A stretch of 64,000 nucleotides of DNA from Thalassobacterium sedimentorum (GCF_031127905.1 NZ_JARXIC010000001.1:124001-188000); one strand, 5' to 3'; shown: positions 28,583 to 37,706, numbered from the stretch's first letter. Notes: generated by a model not told the origin, from the sequence alone. Numbers and translations: made by a program.

Positions 28583-29753
28583 GTGTAGTGTCAGCGAAGT
28601 TTCATTCATTAAATCTTGTACTTCCGTTTTCGGTTACCATCGTCGTTTGAATGGAACGACGAGGCCGCAAAGTATTACCGATTAAACTGAATGAAGATGA
28701 GTTGGACTATCTTGGCAGTCTGCTGAGGCGTCGCAATATCCCGAACGGGGAAGCGCGGCGAGCCAAAGCGTTGATGCGCATGCATGAAGGTTGCACCAAC
28801 AAGGCGATCGCTCAGGAGTTGGGAGTGTGTGCGCATACTGTAGGCATTTGGCGTAATCGGTTCGCCAAAGAGCGTTTGCAGGGAATCAGCGAGTTGCCGC
28901 GCAGCGGCGCTCCCCGCACCATTACGGACGAACAAGTGCAACAGGTCGTGACGATGACTTTGGAAGAAAAGCCAGAAGATGCGACCCACTGGAGCACACG
29001 CTCGATGGCTAAGCGCTGCGGCTTATCGCACGATAGCGTCTCGCGCATTTGGAAAGCCTTCGGGTTGGCACCTCACAAGACCGAGAGCTTCCAACTCTCG
29101 ACCGATCCGAACTTCGTCGACAAGGTCAGGGATGTCACAGGGCTGTATCTGAGTCCGCCGGAAAACGCATTGGTCTTTTGTGTCGATGAGAAAAGCCAGG
29201 TTCAGGCACTCGAGCGCAACCAGCCGATATTGCCGATGAAGCCAGGACAGCCCGAGAGGCGCAGCTGGGACTACTGGCGACACGGCACGCTCAATCTGTT
29301 CGCAGCCTTGAATGTGAAAACCGGCGAAGTGCTGGGCAAATGCTACTCAAGGCACCGAAGCAGTGAGTTCCTCGCCTTCCTCAGGGAAGTCGAGAAGTCG
29401 TTGCCTGAACGCTCTGATGTAGATCCCTATGAAGTGCATTTGGTCATGGATAACTACGTCACACACAAGGCCGCTCGAGTGAACGCATGGCTGGCGAAGC
29501 GCCCTCACTGGCACATCCACTTCACACCAACTTACAGCTCCTGGCTCAATCAGGTCGAGCGCTTCTTTGGTATCATCACCGACAAGCAAATACGCAGAGC
29601 TTCATTCAATAGTCTTAAATCACTAAGAGAGGCTATTTACACGTTCATCGAAAAATACAATGAAGACCCGAAACCATTCAAATGGACTGCGGACGCCGAT
29701 CTAATCCTCGGGAAGGTTCAGAAAATATGTAGCGAACTTCGCTGACACTACAC
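28583..29753. mobile_element. Complete IS630-family insertion sequence (IS-A, 1171 bp)
   Basis: Perfect 19-bp terminal inverted repeats (28583-28601, GTGTAGTGTCAGCGAAGTT; complement at 29735-29753) enclose one transposase. TA dinucleotides flank both ends (28581-28582 and 29754-29755), the target duplication expected for IS630/Tc1-mariner elements. The right-hand TA also serves as the left flank of the next element. Confidence 0.93.
28651..29745 (+). CDS. IS630-family transposase (IS-A)
   Basis: A 364-residue DDE transposase. The N-terminal helix-turn-helix (NKAIAQELGVCAHTVGIWRN) is followed by a second winged region and a catalytic core with Asp in FCVDEKSQ, Asp in LVMDNYVTHKA, and Glu in SSWLNQVERFF. 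It appears intact: no internal stop, and the stop lies inside the right inverted repeat. It inserts the element at TA by cut-and-paste. It is clearly different from the transposase of the adjacent element (364 against 314 residues and other motif contexts). Confidence 0.93.
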   Translation: MERRGRKVLPIKLNEDELDYLGSLLRRRNIPNGEARRAKALMRMHEGCTNKAIAQELGVCAHTVGIWRNRFAKERLQGISELPRSGAPRTITDEQVQQVVTMTLEEKPEDATHWSTRSMAKRCGLSHDSVSRIWKAFGLAPHKTESFQLSTDPNFVDKVRDVTGLYLSPPENALVFCVDEKSQVQALERNQPILPMKPGQPERRSWDYWRHGTLNLFAALNVKTGEVLGKCYSRHRSSEFLAFLREVEKSLPERSDVDPYEVHLVMDNYVTHKAARVNAWLAKRPHWHIHFTPTYSSWLNQVERFFGIITDKQIRRASFNSLKSLREAIYTFIEKYNEDPKPFKWTADADLILGKVQKICSELR

Positions 29754-29755
29754 TA

Positions 29756-30778
29756 GAGCATTCTGCATTTAGTTAGATGAGTATTTCGCATGCGTAAGAA
29801 AGTTTGAGCAGATTGTTTCTGAGAAGGAATCCAACGACTCGGCCAACCTTTGAACGATCCGTTCAAAGGATTCGGAAGGGTGAGCTCTGAGGTAGGCTTT
29901 GATTTTGGAAAAGACCATCTCGATCGGATTCATATCGGGGCTATAAGGAGGCAGATAGATGATATCGGCTCCGACCTCTTGGAGGGCTTCGCGCACCTCC
30001 GAACTTTTGTGGCTGGAGAGGTTGTCGCAGATGACGATGTCCCCGGGGCTCAATGTAGAGGCGAGTATCTGTTCGATGTATTGCAGGAACGTCACTGCGT
30101 TCATCGGCCCGTCGAAAAGGATAGGCGCGTCTATTCGGTCGTGGCGCAGCGCTGCGATGAACGTGTTGGTGTGCCAGTGCCCGTGTGGGGCATAGTCAAT
30201 ACAGCGCTCAGAAGACAGGCTGCGTCCATAAAGACGCGTCATTTTGGTGTTGATCCCACACTCGTCGATAAACACGAGCTTGCGGCGATCCCAGCTCTGT
30301 TGAAGCTTCCTCCAGAGTGTGCGTTTTTCTTGAACGTCATCGCGGTTTTGCTCCCGTGCGTAGAGAGTTTTTTTATAGCTATATCCCCACCTGGACAGGG
30401 CTCGCATCACGGTAGTGTGGTGCACCTGCAAGCCCACTTCCTCAGCAAGGCGTGCCGTCAGTTCCTCAAGAGTGGCTCCACGGGCCTTCTCAACCCATCC
30501 GGTAATGAGAGCTTTGTGAGCATCGAGCTTCGAGCCTTCGGGCTGCCCCATCTTCTTCGGCTTGAGATCCCCAGACTCACGCTGCCTTCTGAAGAAACGA
30601 TAGACACTACTGGTGCTCACGCCAAGCATCTGGCTGACGTCGGCTTCGCTGTAGCCTTCTTCTCGTTTTTTAACGATGCGTTTACGCAGATCTTCGCTGA
30701 GTGGTCGTCCCATCTCATGCTTATCAAGCAAAACTCAAGGAAAGTACAGCTTTAATTCAACTTAAATGCAGAATGCTC
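29756..30778. mobile_element. Complete IS630-family insertion sequence (IS-B, 1023 bp)
   Basis: Perfect 16-bp terminal repeats GAGCATTCTGCATTTA (29756-29771) and the complement (30763-30778), flanked by TA at 29754-29755 and 30779-30780. It abuts IS-A with only the shared TA between them. Confidence 0.92.
29769..30713 (-). CDS. IS630-family transposase (IS-B)
   Basis: A 314-residue DDE transposase, intact. The N-terminal helix-turn-helix (EADVSQMLGVSTSSVYRFFR) and second HTH region precede the catalytic core with Asp in VFIDECGINTKM, Asp in VICDNLSSHKS, and Glu in PYSPDMNPIEMVFSKIK, the last a hallmark of the family. The start at ATG 30713 gives MGRPLSEDLRKRIV, typical for this group. The TAA stop (29769-29771) overlaps the left terminal repeat. 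Several long antisense frames across it are shadows. Confidence 0.93.
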   Translation of the reverse strand: MGRPLSEDLRKRIVKKREEGYSEADVSQMLGVSTSSVYRFFRRQRESGDLKPKKMGQPEGSKLDAHKALITGWVEKARGATLEELTARLAEEVGLQVHHTTVMRALSRWGYSYKKTLYAREQNRDDVQEKRTLWRKLQQSWDRRKLVFIDECGINTKMTRLYGRSLSSERCIDYAPHGHWHTNTFIAALRHDRIDAPILFDGPMNAVTFLQYIEQILASTLSPGDIVICDNLSSHKSSEVREALQEVGADIIYLPPYSPDMNPIEMVFSKIKAYLRAHPSESFERIVQRLAESLDSFSETICSNFLTHAKYSSN

Positions 30779-30780
30779 TA

Positions 30781-31142
30781 ACTATATATCAACTTGATGC
30801 AGCAGATATATTTGTTTTTAATCGACCAGTAAACTCGCTTAAACGCTGAAAAACTGGTCATTTTAATGAAACCGAAGTCCCGTTCCGTCGAACCCGCTCA
30901 ATTCCCTTCACGATCCGCAGGTGCTGTGCATCGCCAAAGGTAAGGTCCACAAAAAGTATGAGTTCGGAAGGAAGGCTTCCAACCGTGTTCATGATCCGCC
31001 TCATCCTAGGGATGATTGTACCCTATCGAGCCTCATTCGGCATTACGAGACGCAATGCCTAGCCTGGTCGAAAAGAGTCAGCGCATCACACTTCACATGC
31101 CACTTACCAGTCATGCAGGTACGATGAGCCATCTAAAATAAT
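30781..31142. other. Gap after IS-B with transposase remnant
   Basis: These 362 bp between IS-B and the LacI gene carry no intact gene. The only recognisable content is the transposase fragment listed separately; the rest shows no repeat, promoter or terminator that I can support. Confidence 0.5.
30882..31000 (+). pseudogene. Transposase remnant (IS5/ISL-like fragment)
   Basis: The frame read through 30882-30980 gives NSLHDPQVLCIAKGKVHKK followed by YEFGRKAS. This matches the strongly conserved core '[24 protein letters not shown]' of IS5-type transposases. No start, catalytic remainder or terminal repeats are left; similarity fades after the Ser. It is therefore a decayed piece of a third, older insertion sequence next to the two intact IS630 elements. 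Confidence 0.6.
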
Positions 31143-32213
31143 TTACTCTTGCAAAATTAACTTGGGGGCGATCAGCAAGGTTAAACGATCTGAGGGTAAG
31201 TTCAACGCACGATAGATGAGACGATCAATACTGGTACGAATAATATCACGAAAACCAAGATCGATCAAAAAGGGTCGAGGTGAAAGATTCCCAACGAAAT
31301 AGGGCGTCGACCCTGCGATGACCAATTTAACAGCTCCACTTTGCAGCAAACCTTCTTGGCAAAGCGCTTTATGCAATTGGCTAGCGCGATCTTCAAGAGT
31401 CAAAAAGACTCCAATTGGATTCTTCTTTGAGGCACCCATTTTAGAAATTTGTTGAGCAACCTCGGCCATCTGTTCAAAAACACTAAGAGGGCTCGGCCAA
31501 ACTCGATCTGCTTGGCCTTGTACCATCTTTTTAGCGAAACAAAAGCTAGGATGCTCATCATTCTGAGCGCGATCTAAAAAAGCGCGTCCACGCACCAACA
31601 AAGCTTCGTGAAAATCAAGGTTCGCAGTCACCGCCACAAATTGGCGACAGCCCTCATCAAGCAAAGTGCGATAAGCCATCGCCCCGACCGCCACATCATT
31701 GGTTGTAGCATGATCAACCGTATCAACCGAATGCCCCGGCGCAAACAGCTGCACACATGGTAAAATCTCTGCCAATCGGGTAATCGCTTCCCTCTGAGAT
31801 TGAGGACGCCCCGCCACCATCAAAATAGCACCATCTACCTGCTGCCCCTGGACGCAAAAGGGAATCTCATCGGGATGTGCCATTTGATCTAGAAGCAGGT
31901 GAAGTTGACGATGCCGACAGCACTCTTGCAACTTATCAATGACCGAAACCATAATCGGTTCTTGCAGCAAATTAGAGGTAGCACCAATAGTGATCAGAGC
32001 CACCGTGCCATTCGTAAGCCGCGAAGCATGCGCATGCTTCGACTTGGGCCCCGGGCGCCGCATTGATGGAACATATCCAACTTCCTCCATCACCCTTCGG
32101 ACTCGTTCGGTTGTTCCAGCCTCGACTAAATGACTCCCATTTATAACTCTAGAGACGGTCGCACGAGAAACCTTAGCAATTTGAGCAACATCTTCTATTC
32201 GAACTTTTTCCAT
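31143..32213 (-). CDS. LacI family transcriptional regulator
   Basis: A 356-residue protein. The LacI helix-turn-helix is at residues ~5-25 (IEDVAQIAKVSRATVSRVIN) with the hinge following, then a periplasmic-binding-protein-like effector domain (VDGAILMVAGRPQSQ, and VFLTLEDRASQLHKAL). ATG 32213 is chosen because it directly precedes the HTH. It stands between the mobile zone and the sialidase/sulfatase cluster. A site ATTGCAACAT lies 29-38 bp upstream of its start (minus strand) and related sites precede several genes of that cluster, so it is the best candidate for their repressor and for autoregulation. The effector is unknown, presumably a sugar. Confidence 0.9.
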   Translation of the reverse strand: MEKVRIEDVAQIAKVSRATVSRVINGSHLVEAGTTERVRRVMEEVGYVPSMRRPGPKSKHAHASRLTNGTVALITIGATSNLLQEPIMVSVIDKLQECCRHRQLHLLLDQMAHPDEIPFCVQGQQVDGAILMVAGRPQSQREAITRLAEILPCVQLFAPGHSVDTVDHATTNDVAVGAMAYRTLLDEGCRQFVAVTANLDFHEALLVRGRAFLDRAQNDEHPSFCFAKKMVQGQADRVWPSPLSVFEQMAEVAQQISKMGASKKNPIGVFLTLEDRASQLHKALCQEGLLQSGAVKLVIAGSTPYFVGNLSPRPFLIDLGFRDIIRTSIDRLIYRALNLPSDRLTLLIAPKLILQE

Positions 32214-32379
32214 TACAATAGTCAGTGAACCATGAAGATTAATGTTGCAATGCAAAAAGCACAGCACTGACGCAACTTAAGCGATGCTATAATGGCTTAT
32301 GTACAAGCCCCCCAAAAAGATACCGCATCATATAACAATCAAACACTTACACCCACTAGATAACGCATCATAAACTAGT
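32214..32379. promoter_or_regulatory. LacI gene upstream region with possible operator
   Basis: The 11-bp perfect palindrome TTGCA-A-TGCAA is at 32245-32255 and overlaps ATGTTGCAAT (32242-32251), whose complement recurs exactly at 51648-51657 upstream of the GH2 gene. TATAAT occurs at 32290-32295. This is consistent with an autoregulated promoter. Confidence 0.4.
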
Positions 32380-32750
32380 TTAATTTGCGTAAAAAAAAGG
32401 AATCGGCTCAAAGCCAGCGACCTGCCGAAAGATAATCGAGTAACTTTGCAGTAAACAGTCTTTACTTTCGATATTTACAATTTTTGGATCCTGCCGCCAA
32501 AGGACAGCAACGCCGTCCTGGCTTTCACTCATGATACCAGCTGTTTCATCTAGATAAGCGGAATAAATTATAAGGCAGTCAGCAGTTCCCGCATCGCGAC
32601 TTTCCAGCTTTAACGCATTTTTAAAAACACATTTTCCACTTCGGATTTAAGCAGTGATTGGCGAATCAATAGCTCCGCATGGAGCAAAGCGGGCATCAGC
32701 GCACTCGCAGTATTAACAGCTGCGTGGCGGTCTTTACAAAGCAATTTTGC
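32380..32750 (-). pseudogene. Decayed gene fragment, family unknown
   Basis: Reading the minus strand, 32380-32646 is open for about 88 codons ending in TAA and reads like a genuine protein C-terminus (ALKLESRDAGTADCLIIYSA, then ETAGIMSESQDGVAVLWRQD, and QVAGFEPIPF). Just upstream a different frame reads like its continuation (ASALMPALLHAELLIRQSLL), with stops between, so a frameshift is likely near 32645. There is no start codon, and I do not recognise the family. It probably represents the 3' end of a gene lost by deletion. Confidence 0.45.
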
Positions 32751-32772
32751 ATATCAGTCCCAAGAAATTAAA

Positions 32773-33495
32773 TCACTTAGCGAGTGCCTCCTCAATGACT
32801 GCGATGCTCTGCTCTGCAATCAACTCATATACTGGAGCCTGCCAATGAAAGCGGTCGCCTCGAACTAAGTCCAGATGCTGAACAGTCAATCCATAGAGAT
32901 CGTTCACGGGAATGCCTTCTTCATTGCAAATTCCGGCTGCGATCGCATTGCGCTCCACTATAATCGGATTCAACTCAGCATTCAGGGTCTGCCCATTCTG
33001 AGTATGAATAGGTGTCGTACTCACCCAAATAATTTCAGCATCTGGATTGGTCTCTTGGATCACTTCGATGTATTTTTTAAACAGGGAACCATACTGCCCT
33101 TCAGGAATTCGCCCTGCGGCCCACCCATGCAAGCCGATATTAAAATGAACCACATCGTAGTGATCGCGTGTCGCAAGCGCCTTGCACAGATTCTTGTGTA
33201 GATTCGGGGAATTTAGATGCTCGGGTGTCGTCCAAATATCGACGTTTGCCTTCGAAACGAGATTGCGACGAACGTGCCCTTGATAGCCAATCAAGATCGA
33301 GTCGCCAACCAAAAGAACATTCGGAAGGCTGGGATCAATCTCTTCTTGCCACTGTATTCCCCACACACCTCCATCAGAATGTAAGCCTAATCTTTCATCC
33401 TGTGTAGGCACGGCTGCGTTCGAAGGAGTCGCACACCCCAAGAGTAAGAGCGCTAAGCTGCCAAGAAGTCGTTTGTTAAATTGTGTTTTTTTCAT
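32773..33495 (-). CDS. SGNH/GDSL-family esterase, putative lipoprotein
   Basis: A 240-residue protein. The N-terminus has a lipoprotein-type signal with lipobox LLLGC (Cys at residue ~21), so it is probably anchored in a membrane facing the periplasm or surface. The SGNH blocks are visible: VGDSILIG (block I Ser), NIGLHGW (the Asn/Gly block), and GDRFHW supplying the catalytic Asp/His pair. Such enzymes remove acyl groups, commonly O-acetyl esters, from polysaccharides. It lies at the edge of the sulfatase/sialidase cluster, divergent from the PEP-CTERM gene at 33959. An ATGTAACAT element is in the shared spacer. The exact ester target is unknown. Confidence 0.8.
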   Translation of the reverse strand: MKKTQFNKRLLGSLALLLLGCATPSNAAVPTQDERLGLHSDGGVWGIQWQEEIDPSLPNVLLVGDSILIGYQGHVRRNLVSKANVDIWTTPEHLNSPNLHKNLCKALATRDHYDVVHFNIGLHGWAAGRIPEGQYGSLFKKYIEVIQETNPDAEIIWVSTTPIHTQNGQTLNAELNPIIVERNAIAAGICNEEGIPVNDLYGLTVQHLDLVRGDRFHWQAPVYELIAEQSIAVIEEALAK

Positions 33496-33958
33496 TATTT
33501 TAGAGTATTTTGCTATTCTCCAGATTTAAGAGGCAATAGACTTTCTGCGTCAAAATGAGTTGGTAGCATATAAATAAATGGCGCATTAACATCTCGAAAG
33601 CCGCAGCAAGTACCATAGCAAACATTAAACTGTCAGTTATTTGCAGATAAAAGCAAGCAGAAGTAACAAATAAACATATCAATGTAACATTACCACAACA
33701 ACTCGACAATTAGCCCAGCAAGCAAGTGACTTCCCGTTCTTCAGCACGACTTACCACGCACACGCCCCATAAGCCACAACATCCCATACTCCCGCATCTT
33801 TTCACCCCAAGGTAAAGCCTATTCTAGTTACATAAGAACGCCAACGTAACACTCAAAGATCACCCTTTATCATGATAGAACCTTGACAATCAAATCAGAC
33901 TCGCAAGAATCCTTCCCAACTTCTGCTTCAGCTGCCCCCGAACAAACATACACATCTT
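33496..33958. other. Divergent control region, SGNH esterase / PEP-CTERM gene
   Basis: 463 bp without a credible gene. AATGTAACATTAC, a possible LacI-regulator site, is at 33683-33695. TTGACA at 33883-33888 with AAGAAT 16 bp downstream (33905-33910) could be a promoter for the plus-strand gene. A small minus-strand frame at 33500-33709 has no supporting feature. Confidence 0.4.
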
Positions 33959-34882
33959 ATGAAAACCTCACAGATACGAGCGCTTCAGTTTAAACAAATC
34001 GGAGCCCTCGCCATCGCAAGTATTGGCCTCTCCATTGGCCTCACCATTGGCCTAACCTCGAGTGCGCAAGCCCAGTCCTACTCCTATGACTTTGAAGAAT
34101 TAACACCTGGCTCTATTTCCCCGACGGTAGATGGTAATATCAATGCAATCGGCACGAACCTCCAAGGTAATCCTTACGGTTGGTATGGCGGTAACTCCTC
34201 CAGCACTGAACGCGTGACGGTCTCTGGCGCCATGAACTCACCCTGGGATGTTGGCGGCAGTCAATCAGCAGTCATGTATACTGTTTCTGACGGAACTGAA
34301 CCGACTCTCTATAATTATTTCACAGACCGCACAGGGCTAGCGAACTATAGCAACCCCACATCAGTTAATGTGGATGGTTCTTTAGGGGCCAGTCTGACGG
34401 GCAGTGGCTACTCGGTCTCATGGGACTTTTATACCGATTATCTGGCCTCTCAACCCTTATTTGAATTGCGCTCATCTGACGCAAATCCAGTTCAGGCACT
34501 TTCCTTGGACGTTCGCTACGACACTAAAAAACTCCGTTATTATAATGGGTCGACCGCCATTTTGAGTGAAAATGCATTGCTAGATGACACTTGGTATCGA
34601 TTTGAGGTTGTCGATATTGACGTCGCCAACGGCACTTATGGATTTAACCTCATAGAGTGGGACTCAATTAATGAGACTGCCACTGTTGTAGCATCAGATT
34701 CTGACTTAGAATTTAGAAATACGGTGACAGATATTGATTACTTCCGCATGAAGGTTAACGGCGGAAGTAGCCCCACCTATTATCTGGATAATTTCTCCAT
34801 TGTTCCAGAAGCGAAATCCGCCTCGTTGCTATTCGGCCTGGGTGCCTGCTTGGCAGTTGCTGGCTTAAAACGTCGTAGATAA
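33959..34882 (+). CDS. PEP-CTERM-like exported protein (paralogue A)
   Basis: A 307-residue exported protein. The signal peptide is unusual in carrying a repeated SIGLSIGLTIGLT stretch before the AQAQS cut site. The middle is a beta-sandwich of the concanavalin-like type (SYDFEELTPG ... SWDFYTDYLASQPLFELRS ... LLDDTWYRFEVVDIDV ... YYLDNFSIVPEA). The C-terminus is a sorting tail: VPEAKSA, hydrophobic LLFGLGACLAVAGL, then KRRR. The motif is PEA rather than PEP. PEP-CTERM proteins are cut by an exosortase and directed to the outer surface. It is paralogous to the product of 45203-46075 and has its own strong terminator. A glycan-binding surface role is a guess. Confidence 0.8.
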   Translation: MKTSQIRALQFKQIGALAIASIGLSIGLTIGLTSSAQAQSYSYDFEELTPGSISPTVDGNINAIGTNLQGNPYGWYGGNSSSTERVTVSGAMNSPWDVGGSQSAVMYTVSDGTEPTLYNYFTDRTGLANYSNPTSVNVDGSLGASLTGSGYSVSWDFYTDYLASQPLFELRSSDANPVQALSLDVRYDTKKLRYYNGSTAILSENALLDDTWYRFEVVDIDVANGTYGFNLIEWDSINETATVVASDSDLEFRNTVTDIDYFRMKVNGGSSPTYYLDNFSIVPEAKSASLLFGLGACLAVAGLKRRR

Positions 34883-34961
34883 CCATTCGACACGCCCTCT
34901 CGCGCTGACCGACTTACTTAGTGCCGCGCGCAGGGAGCTTCCAGTTTATCTTTTCACATAC

Positions 34962-34998
34962 AATGCCTTCCTGCCTAACGGGCAGGAAGGCATTTTTT
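34962..34998 (+). terminator. Intrinsic terminator after PEP-CTERM paralogue A
   Basis: AATGCCTTCCTGCC (34962-34975) pairs perfectly over 14 bp with 34981-34994 across a 5-nt loop, followed by T6 (34993-34998). It isolates this gene from the sialidase-like gene downstream. Confidence 0.92.
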
Positions 34999-35145
34999 GT
35001 ATTGTGAGTGGTTAAATTGCAGCTCGCAGGAACCACACAGCAAGAGCTCAGTGGTCGCGGGATCCCCCCTCTCCTACAACAATCGAATCAAGCGCCCAAT
35101 CAAATTAATTTCCAGAGATACCCACTAATTTTCTCAAAGTTAAAA

Positions 35146-36756
35146 ATGAAACGAATTCTATTATTCCTGTTAGCAATCCCTCTCATTGGTTCTGCAGAAC
35201 CCTCGACGTCGCTCAACCCACGCACGTCATTCCTCAATCCACCTGAGTATGTGGGCCCTCCTGACGCAACTCGTAGAGTTGACAATCGCGCAATCACCGA
35301 AGTTTCCAGTATCGCCATCACTCCCACAGGTCGCCTCTGGGCGACTTGGTATGCAGGCGTCACCCCTGGGGAGGATCGCAATAACTATGTTATTTTGGGC
35401 ACTAGTGAAGATAACGGCAAAAGCTGGGAAGAAGTCCTTGTCGTGGACCCGGATGCCTCTGGCCCCGTCAGAGCCTTCGACCCTGAGGTCTGGATCGCTC
35501 CCGATGAAAACCTTTACTGGACATGGGCTCAAGCAGGCATTTCGAAAGCGGAATATGACGAACGTATCGCAGGCGTATGGGCAATCAAAATCACGAACCC
35601 GGAGTCCCCCACTCCGGTTTACGAAGCTCCTGCCCGCTGGACAGATGGCATCATGATGTGCAAACCGATCGTGCTTTCGACAGGAGAATGGGCACTGCCG
35701 TCATCCACTTGGAGAATGAGTGACTTTAGTGCTCAAATCGTGGTCTCTGAGGATCAAGGAAAGACTTGGACCGTCCGAGGGGGCGCAAATGTGCCGGTGC
35801 AAGTTCGCAACGTCGACGAGCACATGATTGTGGAACGTAAAGACGGCTCACTCTGGTTACTCTGCCGCACAGCCTATGGCATAGGAGAGAGCATATCGCT
35901 TGACCGCGGAAAAAGCTGGTCAGAAGTGGCTCCCTCCAAAATCGCCCACACTTCTTCACGTTTTTATATCTATCGACTACAATCGGGAAACTTACTTTTA
36001 GTCAAACACGGCTACATCGATGAGAAAACAGGTCGCCATCACCTCAGAGCCTTCATTTCAGATGATGACGGCTACACTTGGGAAGGTGGCCTCTTACTAG
36101 ACGAACGGCCTAATATCTCCTACCCTGATGGCGATCAAGCGGCCGACGGCACCATCTACCTCACTTACGACTACAGCCGCACAGGTGCTCGCGAAATTCT
36201 CTTTGCCACTTTCCGTGAGGAAGATGCCTTAGCCGGTAAAGACGTGTCGGGTGAAGTCAATTTGCGTCAATTGATCAGCAAAGGCTCGGGTGGCCAAAGT
36301 AAGGATCCTAAAGAGAAAGCTCAGCGCAGTGACAATAGCGACGGAGTCGCCTTGATCAAAAAACCTGCAGGGGCACTAGAGCTGGATGGATTCAATGTCG
36401 TCCCCATGGCAGTTGGTGAAGTCTTGTTTTCAGACCGCCAGGACCCGCTGAAGGAATTACCAGAGGCCTTAGAGGGCTTCTCGATGCTTCAGGTGCCGCG
36501 CGAAGGCAGAAGGGTTTACACCTGTTCCAAAGAGGGCATGTTATATTTCCTGACCCCGAAGCCCAATCGCACCTGGGACAGTCAGGAAGCCAGTCTATAT
36601 TTGCATGGCTTTGAAAAAGTCGCATTGCCAGAAACACTGCTATTCAGAACCGAAGCAAGTCAACTCAGCTCGCTTTATCAAAAATATTGCAAAGTAGGCG
36701 AAACCATTGACGTAGGCAAATGGGCTGTTCCCTTACTCGCTCCAAAAGCACCCTAA
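35146..36756 (+). CDS. Sialidase-fold exported enzyme (paralogue 1)
   Basis: A 536-residue protein with signal peptide MKRILLFLLAIPLIGSAEP. It is a six-bladed propeller of the sialidase/BNR type with four Asp-boxes: SEDNGKSW, SEDQGKTW, SLDRGKSW and SDDDGYTW. Conserved features shared with its paralogue at 37707-39260 include WYAGVTPGEDRNNYV, VRAFDPEVW, GIMMCKP and ISYPDG. The FRIP motif of true GH33 sialidases is not visible, so it may act on another acidic or deoxy sugar. I start at ATG 35146 because the signal peptide begins there. It is followed after 24 bp by a decayed beta-helix gene that was probably its operon partner. Confidence 0.8.
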   Translation: MKRILLFLLAIPLIGSAEPSTSLNPRTSFLNPPEYVGPPDATRRVDNRAITEVSSIAITPTGRLWATWYAGVTPGEDRNNYVILGTSEDNGKSWEEVLVVDPDASGPVRAFDPEVWIAPDENLYWTWAQAGISKAEYDERIAGVWAIKITNPESPTPVYEAPARWTDGIMMCKPIVLSTGEWALPSSTWRMSDFSAQIVVSEDQGKTWTVRGGANVPVQVRNVDEHMIVERKDGSLWLLCRTAYGIGESISLDRGKSWSEVAPSKIAHTSSRFYIYRLQSGNLLLVKHGYIDEKTGRHHLRAFISDDDGYTWEGGLLLDERPNISYPDGDQAADGTIYLTYDYSRTGAREILFATFREEDALAGKDVSGEVNLRQLISKGSGGQSKDPKEKAQRSDNSDGVALIKKPAGALELDGFNVVPMAVGEVLFSDRQDPLKELPEALEGFSMLQVPREGRRVYTCSKEGMLYFLTPKPNRTWDSQEASLYLHGFEKVALPETLLFRTEASQLSSLYQKYCKVGETIDVGKWAVPLLAPKAP

Positions 36757-36780
36757 ATCTTTTTTTGTCTTGATCCTACG

Positions 36781-37696
36781 ATGTCATACCAAGCCAATCT
36801 TATACTTTCTAGCTTACTCGTATTGTCATCATTGACGATGACTCTCGCTGCAAAAGAAGCGAATGAGTTCTCAGATCCAAGGACATTCGTGGTTCGTGTC
36901 TTATCGGACGAACACACTGCAAATGCAGATGAGCTTACACTCGTAAATTCACCAAAACCAGTAGGCATGAGAAGGCACTCGAAATGGTCTCAAACAGAAT
37001 CGAAGACGGGACGGATGGCCTCGACAGAATCGTGGCACTGTTACGAGACGGTTACCATCTACAAACAAATCAGTCGAAATTCGACCAGAGCACAGCTCAC
37101 CAGATCTGGATGTTTATATTCAATCCTACCCAGGCGAACAGGCAGTGATCAGCGGTGCATTGAGTGTCGCAGGTTGACAGCTTAAAAAAAACTGTGGCAA
37201 GCGAAAATTCCCAATGATTTCAAGTTCGATTAGCTCTATGTGAACAATCAATGGAGACAGCGCGCTCGAGTGCCACGCGCAGGGTCCTTCTTCAGAATCA
37301 ACGGCATGGTGCAAGGAGAAGAAGCCAAGGGCCTCAAAAACGTATCCATCGAAAATTGCGAAATCGCAAATTCTGGTGGTCATGGTATTTGGATTGGTGA
37401 AGGAGCATCCGACGTCACAATTCGTCAATGCCATTTACACGATTTATTAGGAGGCGGCATTTACATCGGTGGCGGATGGGGCGTTAAAGATGCCTACCCA
37501 ACGACTCGCGTCACTATTGACAATAATTTTTACCTTCCAAATTTTCAAATCGAGAATATACGAATGTTCGAGATGATAGGGCACGTGATCCTTAACGTAA
37601 ATATCGTCGCAGTTCGACCAGGATATCACAGCACTAAAATTTCGAGAGACCAAAGCACGTAGCGTGGAGATCGGGAAACTCGAAGTGCACCGGTAG
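36781..37696 (+). pseudogene. Decayed secreted right-handed beta-helix protein
   Basis: The signal peptide survives (MSYQANLILSSLLVLSSLTM). Coding potential then jumps between frames: EKALEMVSNRIEDG (about 36970-37015), VYIQSYPGEQAVISGALSVAG ending in a stop (~37113-37178), YVNNQWRQRARVPRAGSFFR after another stop (~37237), then VSIENCEIANSGGHGIWIGE and HDLLGGGIYIGGGWGVKD. These are recognisable pieces of a carbohydrate-active parallel beta-helix protein like the intact one at 51845-53869, but with frameshifts, stops and an internal deletion. The full-length ancestor would have been at least twice as long. It sits 24 bp behind a sialidase-like gene and converges with its paralogue. Confidence 0.75.
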
Positions 37697-37706
37697 GTGT
37701 GCAAAA

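Noticed and set aside
29850-30755. 301-codon open frame on the plus strand opposite the IS-B transposase
   Set aside because: Shadow of the transposase, which carries all the DDE motifs on the other strand.
33500-33709. 69-codon minus-strand frame in the SGNH/PEP-CTERM spacer
   Set aside because: No start context, no domain, and it overlaps the likely control elements; translation is not protein-like.
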